Notes: generated by a model not told the origin, from the letters alone. A stretch of DNA of 64,000 nucleotides from Roseateles_B sp041906185 (GCA_041906185.1 JAYRJQ010000016.1:1-64000), one strand, 5' to 3'; counted from the first letter of the stretch, positions 36,386 through 45,280 are shown. Translations and numbers: made by a program.

Positions 36386-36405
36386 TGACGTTAACGTAAA
36401 CGTCA
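36386..36405. promoter_or_regulatory. LiuR-like operator upstream of the SDR dehydrogenase
   Basis: TGACGTT-AACGTA-AACGTCA, perfect 7-bp arms, 21 bases before the start codon. It resembles the ACGTTnACGT-containing sites of MerR-family LiuR regulators, which control branched-chain amino acid degradation (from memory, not a search). No MerR gene is in the window. Confidence 0.6.
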
Positions 36406-36413
36406 ATTCTCCC

Positions 36414-36442
36414 GCAAAAGAAAAGCCGCTGAACAGCGGCTT
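36414..36442 (-). terminator. Terminator of adk
   Basis: AAGCCGCTG with CAGCGGCTT (36423-36431 and 36434-36442), followed on the minus strand by TTTTCTTTT. It separates adk from the SDR gene downstream on the same strand. Confidence 0.85.
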
Positions 36443-36464
36443 CGGGGGATTTTTGTGACGCGGG

Positions 36465-37121
36465 TCAGGCCGACAGGGCGGCCATGGCGCGGCTGGTGAT
36501 CTCGTCGACCGAGCCCATACCCTCGATGCGGCGGTACTTCGGGGCCTGGGCGTCGCCTTGGGCGGCCCAGCTCGAGTAGTAGTCCACCAGCGGGCGCGTC
36601 TGGGCCGAGTAGACCTCCAGGCGCTTCTGCACGGTCTCTTCCTTGTCGTCGTCACGCTGGATGAGGTCTTCGCCGGTGGCGTCGTCCTTGCCTTCGACCT
36701 TCGGCGGATTGAACTTGACGTGGTAGGTGCGGCCCGAGGCCACATGCACGCGGCGGCCGCTCATGCGCTCGATGATGGCTTCAAAGGGCACATCGATTTC
36801 CAGCACGTAGTCCAGCTTCACGCCGGCAGCCTTCATGGCGTCGGCTTGGGGGATGGTGCGGGGGAAGCCGTCGAACAGGAAGCCCTGGGCGCAGTCCGGC
36901 TGGGCGATGCGTTCCTTCACGAGGCCGATGATGATGTCATCGCTCACCAGGCCGCCGGCGTCCATCACCTTCTTGGCGGCCAGACCCATCTCGGTGCCGG
37001 CCTTGATCGCGGCACGCAGCATGTCGCCGGTGGAGATCTGCGGGATGCCGAATTTCTGGCAGATGAAGGCCGCTTGGGTGCCTTTGCCAGCGCCGGGGGC
37101 GCCGAGAAGAATCAGTCGCAT
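36465..37121 (-). CDS. adk: Adenylate kinase
   Basis: 218 residues from the ATG at 37121 (GAGG upstream), giving the standard MRLILLGAPGAGKGTQA opening. P-loop GAPGAGKGT, AMP-binding STGDMLRAA, the FDGFPRT segment and the LID beginning GRRVHVASGRTYHVKFNPPK are all present; the LID lacks the zinc cysteines, as in Gram-negative enzymes. Interconverts ATP, AMP and ADP. Confidence 0.98.
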   Translation of the reverse strand: MRLILLGAPGAGKGTQAAFICQKFGIPQISTGDMLRAAIKAGTEMGLAAKKVMDAGGLVSDDIIIGLVKERIAQPDCAQGFLFDGFPRTIPQADAMKAAGVKLDYVLEIDVPFEAIIERMSGRRVHVASGRTYHVKFNPPKVEGKDDATGEDLIQRDDDKEETVQKRLEVYSAQTRPLVDYYSSWAAQGDAQAPKYRRIEGMGSVDEITSRAMAALSA

Positions 37122-37323
37122 GGGGGTCCTCAATACTCAAAGGGGCGCACCTGCCCGGTGCTCCGACAAACTGCCGGGGAGAATATCACGCGCCAGCCTT
37201 CGCCTGGCTGACGGGCTCCCGGCTGATCATGCGGTGTAACCCGAGGTTTCAGGCAAGGCTGGCTTGCGCTAGGCCGCGGGTCGGTGACCCCTCCTGGCGG
37301 ACATCAAACGACGTCAAACGCGC

Positions 37324-38088
37324 TCAGCGCGCGGCATTGGCGGCGAAATGAGCCCGCACACGCGCCAGGTCGTCGGGGGTGTCGACGCCCGGCCCCGGCC
37401 GCGTGTCACTCACATGGACGGCAATGCGCTCGCCATGCCACAGCACCCGCAGCTGCTCCAGCGCCTCGATCTGCTCCAACGGGCTCTGCGCCAGCTGAGG
37501 AAAGCGCCGCAGGAAGCCGGCACGGTAGCCGTACAGCCCGACGTGCCGCAGCACCGCCCCGGGATAGGGCTGGGCCCCACCGCCAGGAGCGTCGCGCCAC
37601 CAGGGCAGCGGCGCGCGCGAGAAGTAGAGGGCGTGACCGGCCGCGTCGCAGACCAGCTTGACGACATTGGGGTTGGCGAACTCCTCGGCACTGTCGATGC
37701 CATGAGCCACGGTGCTCATCGCGCACAGCGGGCGGCTCAGGAGCAGGTCGGCACAGGCGCGGATCATGCCCGGGTCGATCAGGGGCTCGTCGCCCTGCAC
37801 GTTCAGCACGACGGCGTCATCCGCCAGGCCCAGCAGCTCCACGGCCTCGGCCAGGCGGTCGCTGCCGCTGGGGTGGTCCGCGCGGGTGAGCAAGGCGCGC
37901 ACACCGTGGGCCTCGCAGGCGGCCTGAACGTCGGCGGCATCCGTCGCGACGACCACCTGCAGTGCCCCCGCCATCGCCGCTCGCTGGGCCACGCGCACGA
38001 TCATCGGCAGGCCGGCGATGTCAGCCAGCGGCTTGTTCGGCAGACGCGTGGAGGCCAGTCGGGCCGGGATGACGATGTGGAAGCTCAT
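37324..38088 (-). CDS. kdsB: 3-deoxy-manno-octulosonate cytidylyltransferase (CMP-KDO synthetase)
   Basis: 254 residues. The nucleotide-binding IPARLASTRLPNKPL, NVQGDEPLI (Mg-binding Asp) and HVGLYGYR are family hallmarks. It activates KDO for transfer to lipid A. It shares an ATGA overlap with the Trm112 gene and stands two genes after lpxK, a lipid A gene grouping common in Betaproteobacteria. Confidence 0.97.
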   Translation of the reverse strand: MSFHIVIPARLASTRLPNKPLADIAGLPMIVRVAQRAAMAGALQVVVATDAADVQAACEAHGVRALLTRADHPSGSDRLAEAVELLGLADDAVVLNVQGDEPLIDPGMIRACADLLLSRPLCAMSTVAHGIDSAEEFANPNVVKLVCDAAGHALYFSRAPLPWWRDAPGGGAQPYPGAVLRHVGLYGYRAGFLRRFPQLAQSPLEQIEALEQLRVLWHGERIAVHVSDTRPGPGVDTPDDLARVRAHFAANAAR

Positions 38089-38291
38089 GCCGGCTCAGCG
38101 GGCTGGGCGCCGGGGCTGGCGGCGTCGAGCGCGCGCGCCTCGTTCTCGAGCATCACGGGGATGCCGTCGCGGATGGGGAATGCCAGGCGGTCGGCGTGGC
38201 AGACCAGCTCGCGGCGCTCGCCCTCGCGTACGTGTTCCAGGGGGCCCTTGCAGATCGGGCAGACCAGCATTTCCAGCAGTCGCGTGTCCAT
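38085..38291 (-). CDS. Trm112 family zinc-ribbon-like protein
   Basis: 68 residues from the ATG at 38289-38291. The family core LLEMLVCPICKGPLEH and LVCHADRLAFPIRDGIPVML is complete; only the first two of the usual four cysteines plus the third (LVCHADR) are seen, as in the bacterial YcaR-like members. It lies two bases after lpxK and overlaps kdsB by four, as YcaR does between lpxK and kdsB in E. coli. Precise function unknown; eukaryotic Trm112 activates methyltransferases. Confidence 0.93.
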   Translation of the reverse strand: MDTRLLEMLVCPICKGPLEHVREGERRELVCHADRLAFPIRDGIPVMLENEARALDAASPGAQPAEPA

Positions 38292-38293
38292 GT

Positions 38294-39325
38294 TCAGCGG
38301 AGCAGGGCCTCGATGCGGGTGCACAGAGCCTGCTCGAAAGCAATCTCGGGCCTGAAGTCTAGCGCCACCACCCACACCTCCGTGGCTCCGATGCGATCCG
38401 GGGGCAGCTTCACGGCGTCTTTTTCGGTGAGCACGACCGTCGGGGTGCCGGCCGGCCAGGGCAGGGTGGAGAAGTCGTGGTGGTCCGGCAGGGGCAGTGG
38501 GCGGATCTCCAGCCCTTCGGCCCGCAGCATGTCGAAGAAGGCCGCCGGCCGCGCCAGCCCGGCGGCGGCGATCACGGGCCGACCGCGCAGGGCCTGCAGG
38601 GCGTCCAGCCGGGCGGGCTCGCCCCGCCACCAGTCCTGCAGCCTGACGGCCCCGGCGAGGCGCCGCGTGCCCACGAAGCCCGGGTGCGCTGTGCTGACGC
38701 GGCCGGCGCTGTAGAGCACCAGCGTGTCATCGCGGCTGCCGGGCGGGGCGGGCAGGGGTCCGGGCTGGCGCAGCGGGCCGGCGGGCAGCAGGCGGCCATT
38801 GCCCAGGCCCCGGTCGTCGATGACCACGATGCTCAGCTGGCGCGGCAGCCGCCAGTGCTGCAGGCCGTCGTCGGCGACGATGAGATCCAGCTCGGGGTGG
38901 GCCGCCAGCAGCGCCTCGGCCGCCGCGATGCGGTCGCGACCAACGGCGACCGGGCAGCGGCTGCGCAGATGGATCAGCAGCGGCTCGTCCCCGACCTCCG
39001 CCGCGAGGCTGTCCGGCCGGACGAGCAGGGTGCGGTGCTCGTCCTGCCGGCCATAACCGCGGGACACGACGCCCGCGCGCCAGCCGTGTTTCGCCACGAG
39101 ATCCAGCAGTGCCAGCGTGGCGGGTGTCTTGCCCGCGCCGCCGACGATCCAGTTGCCGACGACGATCACGGGGCGCGGCAGCGGCGTGCTGCGGCGTCGA
39201 CCGGTCCGGTAGGCCCAGACGCGCAGCTTCAGCAGGGCGGCGTGCAACGCGCCCAGCGGGCGCAGGCACTGTGCCAGCGCGTCATCCGTCGCCCAGGCGC
39301 GCTGAAGCCGCTCCTGCCAGCTCAT
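38294..39325 (-). CDS. lpxK: Tetraacyldisaccharide 4'-kinase
   Basis: 343 residues. The P-loop VGNWIVGGAGKTPATLALL is the LpxK signature (GGxGKTP); SRGYGR, LIVADDGLQHWRL and LTEKDAVKL follow in the usual order. It phosphorylates the lipid A precursor at the inner membrane. It is first of the lpxK-Trm112-kdsB group; the upstream exbD gene ends 32 bp earlier on the same strand, so all may be co-transcribed. Confidence 0.96.
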   Translation of the reverse strand: MSWQERLQRAWATDDALAQCLRPLGALHAALLKLRVWAYRTGRRRSTPLPRPVIVVGNWIVGGAGKTPATLALLDLVAKHGWRAGVVSRGYGRQDEHRTLLVRPDSLAAEVGDEPLLIHLRSRCPVAVGRDRIAAAEALLAAHPELDLIVADDGLQHWRLPRQLSIVVIDDRGLGNGRLLPAGPLRQPGPLPAPPGSRDDTLVLYSAGRVSTAHPGFVGTRRLAGAVRLQDWWRGEPARLDALQALRGRPVIAAAGLARPAAFFDMLRAEGLEIRPLPLPDHHDFSTLPWPAGTPTVVLTEKDAVKLPPDRIGATEVWVVALDFRPEIAFEQALCTRIEALLR

Positions 39326-39357
39326 GGAATCGAGGCCCCGAGCGCGCGCTCAGGCGC

Positions 39358-39789
39358 TCAGTTGCCGCCCGTGCCCTGGGCCGCGAACGTCAGGCGAGCG
39401 AGCCCGACACGGCGGGCGGCGTCCATCACGTTCATGACGGACTGGTGCGCAGCGGCGGCATCGGCCGACACGGTGATCGTGGTTTCCGGGTCCACGCCGT
39501 TGCTGCCCTGGGCGGCCTGCGCCAGGGCGGCGGCGAGGATGTCCACCGAGCGGCCCTCGATGATCTGCCGGTTGATGGCGTAGTGCCCATCGGCCGAGAT
39601 GGCGACGATGATCTCCTTGGGCCGGTCCTTCAGCGGGTCGGCGCTGGCGGTCGGCAGGGTGATCTGCAGCTCGGTGAACTTCGAGTAGCTGGTGGACAGC
39701 ATCAGGAAGATCAGGATCACCAGCAGCACATCGATGAAGGGGATCAGGTTGATCTCGGGCTCCTCGCCCTGACGCTGGCGGAATTTCAT
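39358..39789 (-). CDS. exbD: ExbD/TolR family transporter, second locus
   Basis: 143 residues: short cytoplasmic start KFRQRQGEEPEINLIPFIDVLLVILIFLMLSTSY, with the proton-conducting Asp (IDVLL), and a periplasmic domain. The sequence is unlike the two ExbD copies in the tonB operon. Its ATG overlaps the stop of the paired exbB (ATGA). The same exbB-exbD-lpxK-kdsB order is common in Betaproteobacteria, so the pair may serve envelope functions other than receptor energising. Confidence 0.94.
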   Translation of the reverse strand: MKFRQRQGEEPEINLIPFIDVLLVILIFLMLSTSYSKFTELQITLPTASADPLKDRPKEIIVAISADGHYAINRQIIEGRSVDILAAALAQAAQGSNGVDPETTITVSADAAAAHQSVMNVMDAARRVGLARLTFAAQGTGGN

Positions 39790-40415
39790 CGCGAGCCGCC
39801 CTGCGTCAGACGCATGAGGTGGCCTAGCAGCGCGTCGCAGGACTCCTCCATCTCGAGCACATAGGCTTCGATGCGGCCGCGGAAGTAGCGGTAGAACATC
39901 AGCGAGGGGATCGCGATGATCAGGCCGAACGCGGTGTTGTACAGCGCGATCGAGATGCCGTGGGCGAGCTGGGCGGGGTTGTTGCCGCTCGGGCCCTGGC
40001 TGCCGAAGATCTCGATCATGCCCACCACGGTGCCCAGGAGGCCCAGCAGCGGCGCAGCCGTGGCGATGGTGCCCAGCGTGTTGAGGTAGCGCTCCAGCTG
40101 GTGGATGGCGCCGCGGCCGGCCAGCTCGAAGGTCAGGCGCAGCTTGGACTCGGGGATGCGGGGCTCGAGCACGCAGGCGCGCAGGCCGGTGGCCAGGACC
40201 TGGCCGAGCAGGGAGCTGTCGGAGAGCTTGTTCACGACGTCAGCCGGCGGAATCTGCTGCTGGGTGACGGCGATCACTTCCTCGACGAGCTTGGGCGGGG
40301 CAATGCGCTGCGGGCGCAGGCTGGCCAGGCGCTCGATGATCAAGGCCATGGCGACAATGGAACACAGAAGCAAGGGCCAGATCGGCCAGCCAGCGGCTTG
40401 TATGATCGAAAACAA
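39786..40415 (-). CDS. exbB: MotA/TolQ/ExbB proton channel family protein, second locus
   Basis: 209 residues with no N-terminal extension, in contrast to the ExbB at 32442-33272. Three membrane helices: WPLLLCSIVAMALIIERLASL, then IATAAPLLGLLGTVVGMIEIF and GISIALYNTAFGLIIAIPSLMFY, the latter two forming the channel. Heads the lpxK group on the minus strand. Confidence 0.94.
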   Translation of the reverse strand: MFSIIQAAGWPIWPLLLCSIVAMALIIERLASLRPQRIAPPKLVEEVIAVTQQQIPPADVVNKLSDSSLLGQVLATGLRACVLEPRIPESKLRLTFELAGRGAIHQLERYLNTLGTIATAAPLLGLLGTVVGMIEIFGSQGPSGNNPAQLAHGISIALYNTAFGLIIAIPSLMFYRYFRGRIEAYVLEMEESCDALLGHLMRLTQGGSR

Positions 40416-40836
40416 AGGCTACCCCTCGGCGGTTTCGCAGGTCTGCAGCACGGACGCTGCGCGCGGGATTATGGCGCGAAGCCACCCCGCACGGACCCAG
40501 GTTTGCAAGTAGACGTGAGAGCCGGGCTCCCGTAAAGCAACGTTGCCTGCCAGCGGGCGCGTTGCTCGCACTGGCGGGCGGCCGCGGCCCGTCGCCGACA
40601 CCGGCAAGTCATCCACCGAGCCTGTGGATAACTTTGTGGGCAAGCTGTCAGCCGGGGGCGCCAGGGCCCGTCAAATCGAGGTCCGGCTCAGATTGCTGCA
40701 TTTTTGGGCAGGAAAAAGGTGTTGAAAAACAAGCGTTTATGTGTCTGTGACACCGTCATGACGGGTCGAATGGCCCGCAAAGCCTTGATTGGCGCGGCTG
40801 TGGAGTTCTGGACCCGCATGGATACTGGGCTGGCGC
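40416..40836. other. Divergent noncoding region between exbB and xseA
   Basis: No gene supported in 421 bp. It contains a perfect DnaA-box sequence at 40623-40631 and A/T-rich spacers around 40700-40740, where the promoter of xseA probably lies. Confidence 0.6.
40623..40631. promoter_or_regulatory. Single perfect DnaA box (TGTGGATAA)
   Basis: Complement of TTATCCACA, followed by ACTTTGTGGG, which resembles a half box. One box does not make an origin; DnaA-linked control of the neighbouring DNA-repair gene xseA is possible. Confidence 0.4.
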
Positions 40837-42201
40837 ATGGATGAGGGCTTCAAACCCGCATCGGCACGGCTCACGTGGTCGGTCGCGGGGCTCGTCCGCG
40901 CCATCGGCGACACGCTCGCCAGTCGCTTCGCCAGCGTCACGGTGGAGGGCGAGCTGTCGGGCTTCACGCGTGCCGCGAGCGGCCACTGCTACTTCAGCCT
41001 GAAGGACGCCGACGGCGGCAATGCGCTGCTGCGCTGCGCGCTCTTCCGGCGTACCGCGGCGATGCTCGACTTCCAGCCGGCGGACGGCCAGCGAGTGCAG
41101 ATCCGCGGCCGGGTGGCCCTGTACGAACCGCGGGGGGACCTGCAGTTCGTGGCCGAGTCCATGCGCCGGGCCGGCGCCGGGGCGCTGTACGAGCAGTTCC
41201 TGCGGCTCAAGGCGCGCCTGGAGGCGGAGGGCCTCTTCGATGCGGACCGCAAGCGCGAGCTGCCGGCGTTCCCGCGTCGCATCGGCGTCATCACCTCGAC
41301 GGCCGGGGCGGCGCTGCATGATGTGCTGACGGCCCTGGAGCGGCGGGCGCCGCATGTGGAGGTCTTCGTGTACCCGAGCCTCGTGCAGGGAGCCGACGCG
41401 CCGGCCAGCGTGATGGCCGCGCTGGCCCAGGCCAATGCGCGCCGCGACGCCGAGCTGCTGATCGTGTGCCGGGGCGGCGGTTCGCTGGAGGACTTGTGGG
41501 CCTTCAACGACGAGCGCCTCGTCCGGGCGATCTCGGACAGCGCGCTGCCGGTCATTGCGGGCATCGGCCACGAGACCGACATCACCCTGGCTGATCTGGC
41601 CGCAGACCTGCGCGCACCCACGCCTACCGCCGCGGCCGAGCTGGCCGCGCCCTCACGCCAGGAATGCCTGGGCCAGCTCGCGCACCTGCAGCACCTCCTG
41701 CAGCGCCGCGTGCACCGCGAACTGGAGACAGCGGCGCAGCGCCTGGACCGCGTCACCCTGCGCCTGGCGCGGCCGGCCGAGGGCCTGGCGCGCCAGCGCC
41801 GGCAGGTGGCCCTGCTGGCGCAGCGCTGGGGTCAGGTCTTGCCGCGCTGGCAGGCGCTGCAGGCGCAGCGCCTGGAGCACCTGGCCCAGCGTCATCGCAC
41901 GAGCGCGCCACAGCTGCTGCGCGCCGGCAGCCAGCGGCTGGACGGCCTCGCCGCCCGGCTGGCGGCCCTGGACCCGAAGCAGGTGCTGGCCCGCGGCTAT
42001 GCCTGGCTCGACGATGGCCAGGGCCGGGCGCTGACGTCCGTCAACCAACTGCAGCCCGGTCAGGAACTGCGTGCGGTGCTGGCTGACGGCGAGGCGGCGA
42101 TGGCCGTCCTGAGCCTGGGTGGCGGGGGCGCCGATGCCCCGCCCGCGGCGCCGGCGCGCAAGACCGCCGCCCGGCGGCCCCGCAAATCCGCCGAAGGCTG
42201 A
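40837..42201 (+). CDS. xseA: Exodeoxyribonuclease VII large subunit
   Basis: 454 residues from the ATG at 40837, which precedes the conserved opening LTWSVAGLVRAIGDTLASRF. The OB-fold (about 25-110: VTVEGELSGFTRAASGHCYFSLKD) is followed by the catalytic domain (IGVITSTAGAALHDVLTAL, CRGGGSLEDLWAFNDERLVRAI, GIGHETDITLADLAADLRAPTPTAAAEL) and a long coiled coil, then a Lys/Ala-rich tail. It degrades single-stranded DNA with XseB, which is not encoded here. Confidence 0.96.
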   Translation: MDEGFKPASARLTWSVAGLVRAIGDTLASRFASVTVEGELSGFTRAASGHCYFSLKDADGGNALLRCALFRRTAAMLDFQPADGQRVQIRGRVALYEPRGDLQFVAESMRRAGAGALYEQFLRLKARLEAEGLFDADRKRELPAFPRRIGVITSTAGAALHDVLTALERRAPHVEVFVYPSLVQGADAPASVMAALAQANARRDAELLIVCRGGGSLEDLWAFNDERLVRAISDSALPVIAGIGHETDITLADLAADLRAPTPTAAAELAAPSRQECLGQLAHLQHLLQRRVHRELETAAQRLDRVTLRLARPAEGLARQRRQVALLAQRWGQVLPRWQALQAQRLEHLAQRHRTSAPQLLRAGSQRLDGLAARLAALDPKQVLARGYAWLDDGQGRALTSVNQLQPGQELRAVLADGEAAMAVLSLGGGGADAPPAAPARKTAARRPRKSAEG

Positions 42202-42247
42202 GGCAGATCAAAGCGCCTGGATCCCCCAGGGTCTTGGCGGCTCTGCC

Positions 42248-42253
42248 TACAAT
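42248..42253 (+). promoter_or_regulatory. sodB -10 hexamer (TACAAT)
   Basis: Good -10 match 112 bases upstream of the sodB ATG, leaving a leader of about 105 bases that could hold regulatory structure. No Fur box was recognised. Confidence 0.45.
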
Positions 42254-42364
42254 GCCCCGGCACCGCGTGCGGCGGCCCGTCGCCGCGCCTGGATTTCGTC
42301 TCGCGGGCCCTGGCCCCCCGTCAGGCCACGGACCCTTCCACCATCGACAACCAGAGGACCCACC

Positions 42365-42946
42365 ATGGAACACACCCTGCCCGCCTTGCCCTATGCCAAG
42401 GACGCCCTGGCTCCCCACTACAGCGCCGAGACGCTGGAGTTCCACCACGGCAAGCATCACAACGCCTATGTGGTGAACCTGAACAACCTGCAGAAGGGCA
42501 CCGAGTTCGAGAGCAAGACGCTGGAAGAGATCGTCAAGACCTCCAGCGGCGGCATCTACAACAACGCCGCCCAGATCTGGAACCACACCTTCTTCTGGAA
42601 CTGCATGAAGCCCAATGGCGGCGGCGCTCCCACCGGCGCGCTGGCTGACGCCATCAACGCCAAGTGGGGCAGCTACGACGCCTTCAAGGAAGCCTTCGTG
42701 AAGAGCGCCGTGGGCAACTTCGGTTCCGGCTGGACCTGGCTGGTCAAGAAGGCCGACGGCAGCGTGGACATCGTCAACACCGGCGCCGCCGGCACGCCGC
42801 TGACCACCGCCGACAAGGCCCTGCTGACCGTCGACGTGTGGGAGCACGCCTACTACATCGACTACCGCAACCTGCGCCAGAAGTTCGTCGAGACCTTCCT
42901 GTCGAATCTGGTGAACTGGGAGTTCGCTCAGGCCAACTTCGCCTGA
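42365..42946 (+). CDS. sodB: Iron superoxide dismutase
   Basis: 193 residues from the ATG at 42365 (AGAGG upstream). Metal ligands: His in EFHHGKHHNAYV, His in IWNHTFFWNCM, Asp and His in DVWEHAYYIDY. NHTFFWNCMKPNGGGAPTG is the Fe-type form. Cytosolic detoxification of superoxide. Followed by a strong terminator. Confidence 0.97.
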   Translation: MEHTLPALPYAKDALAPHYSAETLEFHHGKHHNAYVVNLNNLQKGTEFESKTLEEIVKTSSGGIYNNAAQIWNHTFFWNCMKPNGGGAPTGALADAINAKWGSYDAFKEAFVKSAVGNFGSGWTWLVKKADGSVDIVNTGAAGTPLTTADKALLTVDVWEHAYYIDYRNLRQKFVETFLSNLVNWEFAQANFA

Positions 42947-42990
42947 GCCTCGTCCCGAGCCACGCCGGCGGCCGCCGTGCCGCCTCCGTG

Positions 42991-43019
42991 AAAGACCGGC
43001 CCCGTGCCGGTCTTTTTTT
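42991..43019 (+). terminator. Terminator of sodB
   Basis: AAGACCGGC with GCCGGTCTT over a 5-base loop, followed by TTTTT, 45 bases after the sodB stop. Confidence 0.9.
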
Positions 43020-43069
43020 GGCCCGCAGGCGGCACAATCGACGCCTTCCCCTGCAGTAGATGGTGTGCG

Positions 43070-43765
43070 ATGCGAGTGCTCCTGGTCGAAGACGATGCCG
43101 CCCTGGGCCTGGGCGTGGCCCGTGCGCTGGAGCGCGAAGGCTGGCAGGTCGATCTGCTCCAGGAGGGCCGCGCGGCCCTGGCACCGGGCCTGATGGGCCA
43201 GTTCGACCTTGCCGTGCTGGACCTCGGCCTGCCGGGCGTCGACGGCATGACCGTGCTGCGCGAGTGGCGCACCCAGGGCCTGAAGCTGCCCGTGCTGTTG
43301 TTGACGGCTCGTGACGAATTGGCGGACCGCGTGAGCGGGCTCAACGCCGGGGCGGACGACTACCTCGTCAAGCCCTTCGACCTGAGCGAGCTCGTCGCCC
43401 GGCTGCGGGCGCTCAAGCGCCGCGCCGAGGGGCGAACGAGCGATTGCCTGGTGCTGGGCGCCCTGAGCCTGGACCTGGCGCACAAGGAGCTGAGCCACAA
43501 GGGCGAGATCGTCCGGTTGAGCCCGCGCGAGTACGCCCTCACCGAGATGCTCATGCAGCGCCCCGGACGCGTCGTCAGCAAGGACGCCATCGTGGCGCGC
43601 CTCTCCAGCTGGGAGGCCGACTTCAGCGAGAACTCGGTCGAGGTCTATGTGTGCCGGCTGCGCAAGCGCTTCGTCGAGCTGGGTGTGGCCATCCGCACCG
43701 TGCGCGGCTTCGGCTATGCCATCGACCAGGCGCAGCCGGGAGAGGCCGTCGGTGCAGACGGCTGA
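43070..43765 (+). CDS. OmpR-family response regulator (TctD/QseB-like)
   Basis: 231 residues from the ATG at 43070. Receiver domain: acidic pair LLVEDDA, phosphoacceptor Asp in LAVLDLGLPG, Lys in LVKPFDL. The winged-helix effector domain (about 130-220) has LSPREYALTEMLMQRPGRVVSKDAIV and VEVYVCRLRKRF. The kinase gene overlaps its end by 14 bp. It could be called QseB- or TctD-like; the N-terminal sensor type of the partner favours TctD. Confidence 0.93.
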   Translation: MRVLLVEDDAALGLGVARALEREGWQVDLLQEGRAALAPGLMGQFDLAVLDLGLPGVDGMTVLREWRTQGLKLPVLLLTARDELADRVSGLNAGADDYLVKPFDLSELVARLRALKRRAEGRTSDCLVLGALSLDLAHKELSHKGEIVRLSPREYALTEMLMQRPGRVVSKDAIVARLSSWEADFSENSVEVYVCRLRKRFVELGVAIRTVRGFGYAIDQAQPGEAVGADG

Positions 43766-45200
43766 GGGCGCGCTGCCGGCCGGCCCGCGCCGAGCGCGCA
43801 GCCTGCGGGCCCAGCTGCTGCGGCCGCTGGCCTGGATCTGGTCCCTGGGGCTCGCGGTGGCGGCCTTCGGGGCATACGAGCTGGCCGTCGTGGCCGGCGA
43901 TGCCGCCTTCGATCGCGGCCTGCAGGACTCCGCCACGGCGTTGGCCGGCAAGGTCGTCTGGACGGACCGCGGCCCGCTGCTGGACGTCAGCCGCCAGTAC
44001 TTCGAACTGCTCACCTGGGACCAGACCGAGCTGAGCAACTACGCGATGCTGGATGAGCAAGGGCGGGTGCTGGCGGGCGACGCCACGGTGCCGCCGCCGC
44101 TGCAGCGCGTCTCGCGCCGGGCCTTCGAGCGGCCCATGCTCTACAACGCCCGCATGGGGGACGAGCCGGTGCGCGGCGCGCTGTTCTCCATTGCCTCGCC
44201 CATGCTGGACCGGCACGTCAGCATCCTCGTCGTCGAAACGCTGCACAAGCGCCAGCGCCTGGTGCTGGACGTGCTGACGGTGATGGCCGTGCCGACGCTG
44301 GGGCTGGGCTTTCTCACGCTGTCGCTGCTGGCCTGGGGCATCCGCCGTGGCGTGGCGCCCCTGCGGGCCGTGGCCGCCGAGGTCGCCAGCCGTGAGCCCA
44401 GCGACTGGCGCCCGCTGTCGGTCCAGGGCGTGCCGGCCGAGGTGCTGCCGCTGATCGAGCGGATCAACAGCCTGCTGGCCAACGTCGAGGACGCCGTGGC
44501 GCTGCAGCGCCGCTTCGTGGCGGATGCCGCCCACCAGCTGCGCACGCCGGTGGCGGGCCTGCGGGTGCTGAGCCAGGAGCTGGGTGCCGAGCTGAGCGGC
44601 GTCGGCGGTGCGCTGGCGGAGCGGACGACGCCGCTGCTGGACGGCCTGCAGCAGTCCAGCGAACGCATGGGCAAGCTGATCGCCCAGCTGCTGACGCTGG
44701 CCCGGGCCGAGGCCGCACTGATGCAGCTGCAGGGTGTCGAGACGCTGGCCCTCGGGCCGCTGATCCACGAGGCCGTGGAGCCGCTGGCGCTGGAGGCGGT
44801 GCGGCGGGGGCGCGAGATCCAGCTGCAGCTCGATGAGACGCCGCAGCAGCCCATCGAGGCGCGGGCGCACGCCTTGTGGCTCGGCGAGGCGATCAGCAAT
44901 GCCGTGGACAACGCCTTGCGTTACGGTGGCCGGCACATCAAGGTCCGGCTGCAGGCCGAGGACGGCTGGGCCTGCATCCGTATCAGCGACGACGGCCCCG
45001 GCGTGCCGCAGGCCGATCTGGCGCGGCTGGGCCAGGCCTTCTGGCGAGGTGAGCGGGCGGATGTGCGGGCGCAGGATGGCACCGGGCTCGGTCTCGCCAT
45101 CGCAAGGGACGTCATACAGCGGCTCGGCGGGCGATGGGAGGCGCGCAGCCGGCCCGAATTCGACGGCCTGGAACTGGTCTGGCGCCTGCCGCTGGCCTGA
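43752..45200 (+). CDS. Sensor histidine kinase, TctE-like
   Basis: 482 residues from a GTG at 43752 with GGAGAGG at good spacing; an earlier ATG at 43716 is possible. Two membrane helices (about 26-48 and 168-190) flank a periplasmic 2CSK_N-type sensor region (LQDSATALAGKVVWTDRGPLLDV...YAMLDEQGRVLAGD). The HisKA box is VADAAHQLRTPVAGLR; then N box EAISNAVDNALRYGG, G1 DDGPGVP and G2 GTGLGLAIA. TctE relatives sense tricarboxylates, but no tct transporter is adjacent, so the signal is unknown. Confidence 0.92.
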   Translation: MQTAEGALPAGPRRARSLRAQLLRPLAWIWSLGLAVAAFGAYELAVVAGDAAFDRGLQDSATALAGKVVWTDRGPLLDVSRQYFELLTWDQTELSNYAMLDEQGRVLAGDATVPPPLQRVSRRAFERPMLYNARMGDEPVRGALFSIASPMLDRHVSILVVETLHKRQRLVLDVLTVMAVPTLGLGFLTLSLLAWGIRRGVAPLRAVAAEVASREPSDWRPLSVQGVPAEVLPLIERINSLLANVEDAVALQRRFVADAAHQLRTPVAGLRVLSQELGAELSGVGGALAERTTPLLDGLQQSSERMGKLIAQLLTLARAEAALMQLQGVETLALGPLIHEAVEPLALEAVRRGREIQLQLDETPQQPIEARAHALWLGEAISNAVDNALRYGGRHIKVRLQAEDGWACIRISDDGPGVPQADLARLGQAFWRGERADVRAQDGTGLGLAIARDVIQRLGGRWEARSRPEFDGLELVWRLPLA

Positions 45201-45280
45201 GTCGCCCAGGCTGGGTCTGGGCGCCAGGCGTACTGGCGGCGCGCCAGACTGTGGCGTTCTGACGGAATCCGGGGCTAGTC

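Noticed and set aside
40416..40836. Possible replication origin
   Set aside because: Only one exact DnaA box; no dnaA, dnaN or cluster of boxes.
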